Positions 5,573-5,586 of a stretch of DNA of 5,586 nucleotides are shown here, piece by piece. Each line of letters begins with the position of its first letter. Within the stretch, counting starts at the first letter, position 1. This stretch comes from Gudongella sp964604145 (GTDB taxonomy: Bacteria; Bacillota; Clostridia; Tissierellales; Tissierellaceae): positions 1 through 5,586 of the forward strand of contig CAZRXS010000080.1 in assembly GCA_964604145.1 (NCBI GenBank). Reading direction: 5' to 3'. The translations under genes were made by a program, and so were the position numbers. The notes under the pieces are model-generated. The model saw nothing but the letters and a program-made list of their open reading frames with translations, was not told the DNA's origin and searched no databases.

Positions 5573-5586
5573 TTTCTATTTTTTTT

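Noticed and set aside
5557..5586. Possible terminator on the plus strand (ACAC...GTGT stem followed by a T-rich run)
   Set aside because: The stem is only four contiguous pairs, the T run starts after a mixed stretch, and no plus-strand gene exists in the window for it to terminate.
1..5586. Mobile elements, CRISPR arrays, tRNA genes or a new defence-type system
   Set aside because: No repeats, transposase fragments, tRNA-like folds or unassigned coding space were found; nearly all bases belong to canonical ribosomal protein genes.

Overview
This window is a compact stretch of the S10-spc ribosomal protein gene cluster. All genes lie on the minus strand, so transcription runs from high to low coordinates. 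The order is rpsJ (S10), rplC (L3), rplD (L4), rplW (L23), rplB (L2), rpsS (S19), rplV (L22), rpsC (S3), rplP (L16), rpmC (L29), rpsQ (S17), rplN (L14). The left edge holds the ribosome binding site of the next gene, expected to be rplX (L24). This is the canonical bacterial order, with no insertion, loss or rearrangement.

The DNA is AT-rich and every gene has a strong AGGAGG-type Shine-Dalgarno sequence. Together with protein details this points to a low-GC Firmicute, most likely a member of the Clostridia. Examples are the S10 segment TILRAVHKYKDAREQFEQR, the L16 C-terminus GGEANES that runs into the L29 start, and the S17 segment HDENNE. Genus cannot be set from this window.

Region by region: 5500-5586 is the non-coding leader upstream of rpsJ, with inverted repeats that can fold in two competing ways just before the S10 Shine-Dalgarno. 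From 5499 down to 12 there are twelve intact genes. Most gaps are 6-29 nt. The exceptions are the 1-nt overlap of L4 and L23 (TAATG), the 11-nt overlap of L16 and L29, and the 51-nt S10-L3 gap, which holds a perfect 7-bp hairpin. No internal terminator and no gene-free stretch over 300 bases was seen.

The products all assemble into the ribosome. S10, S19, S3 and S17 belong to the 30S subunit. L3, L4, L23, L2, L22, L16, L29 and L14 belong to the 50S subunit. S10 also serves as the transcription factor NusE, and L4 is the autoregulator of this operon in Escherichia coli. I see no novel protein system here. The observations most worth checking are the rpsJ leader RNA structure and the hairpin in the S10-L3 spacer; the others are minor sequence variations in ribosomal proteins.
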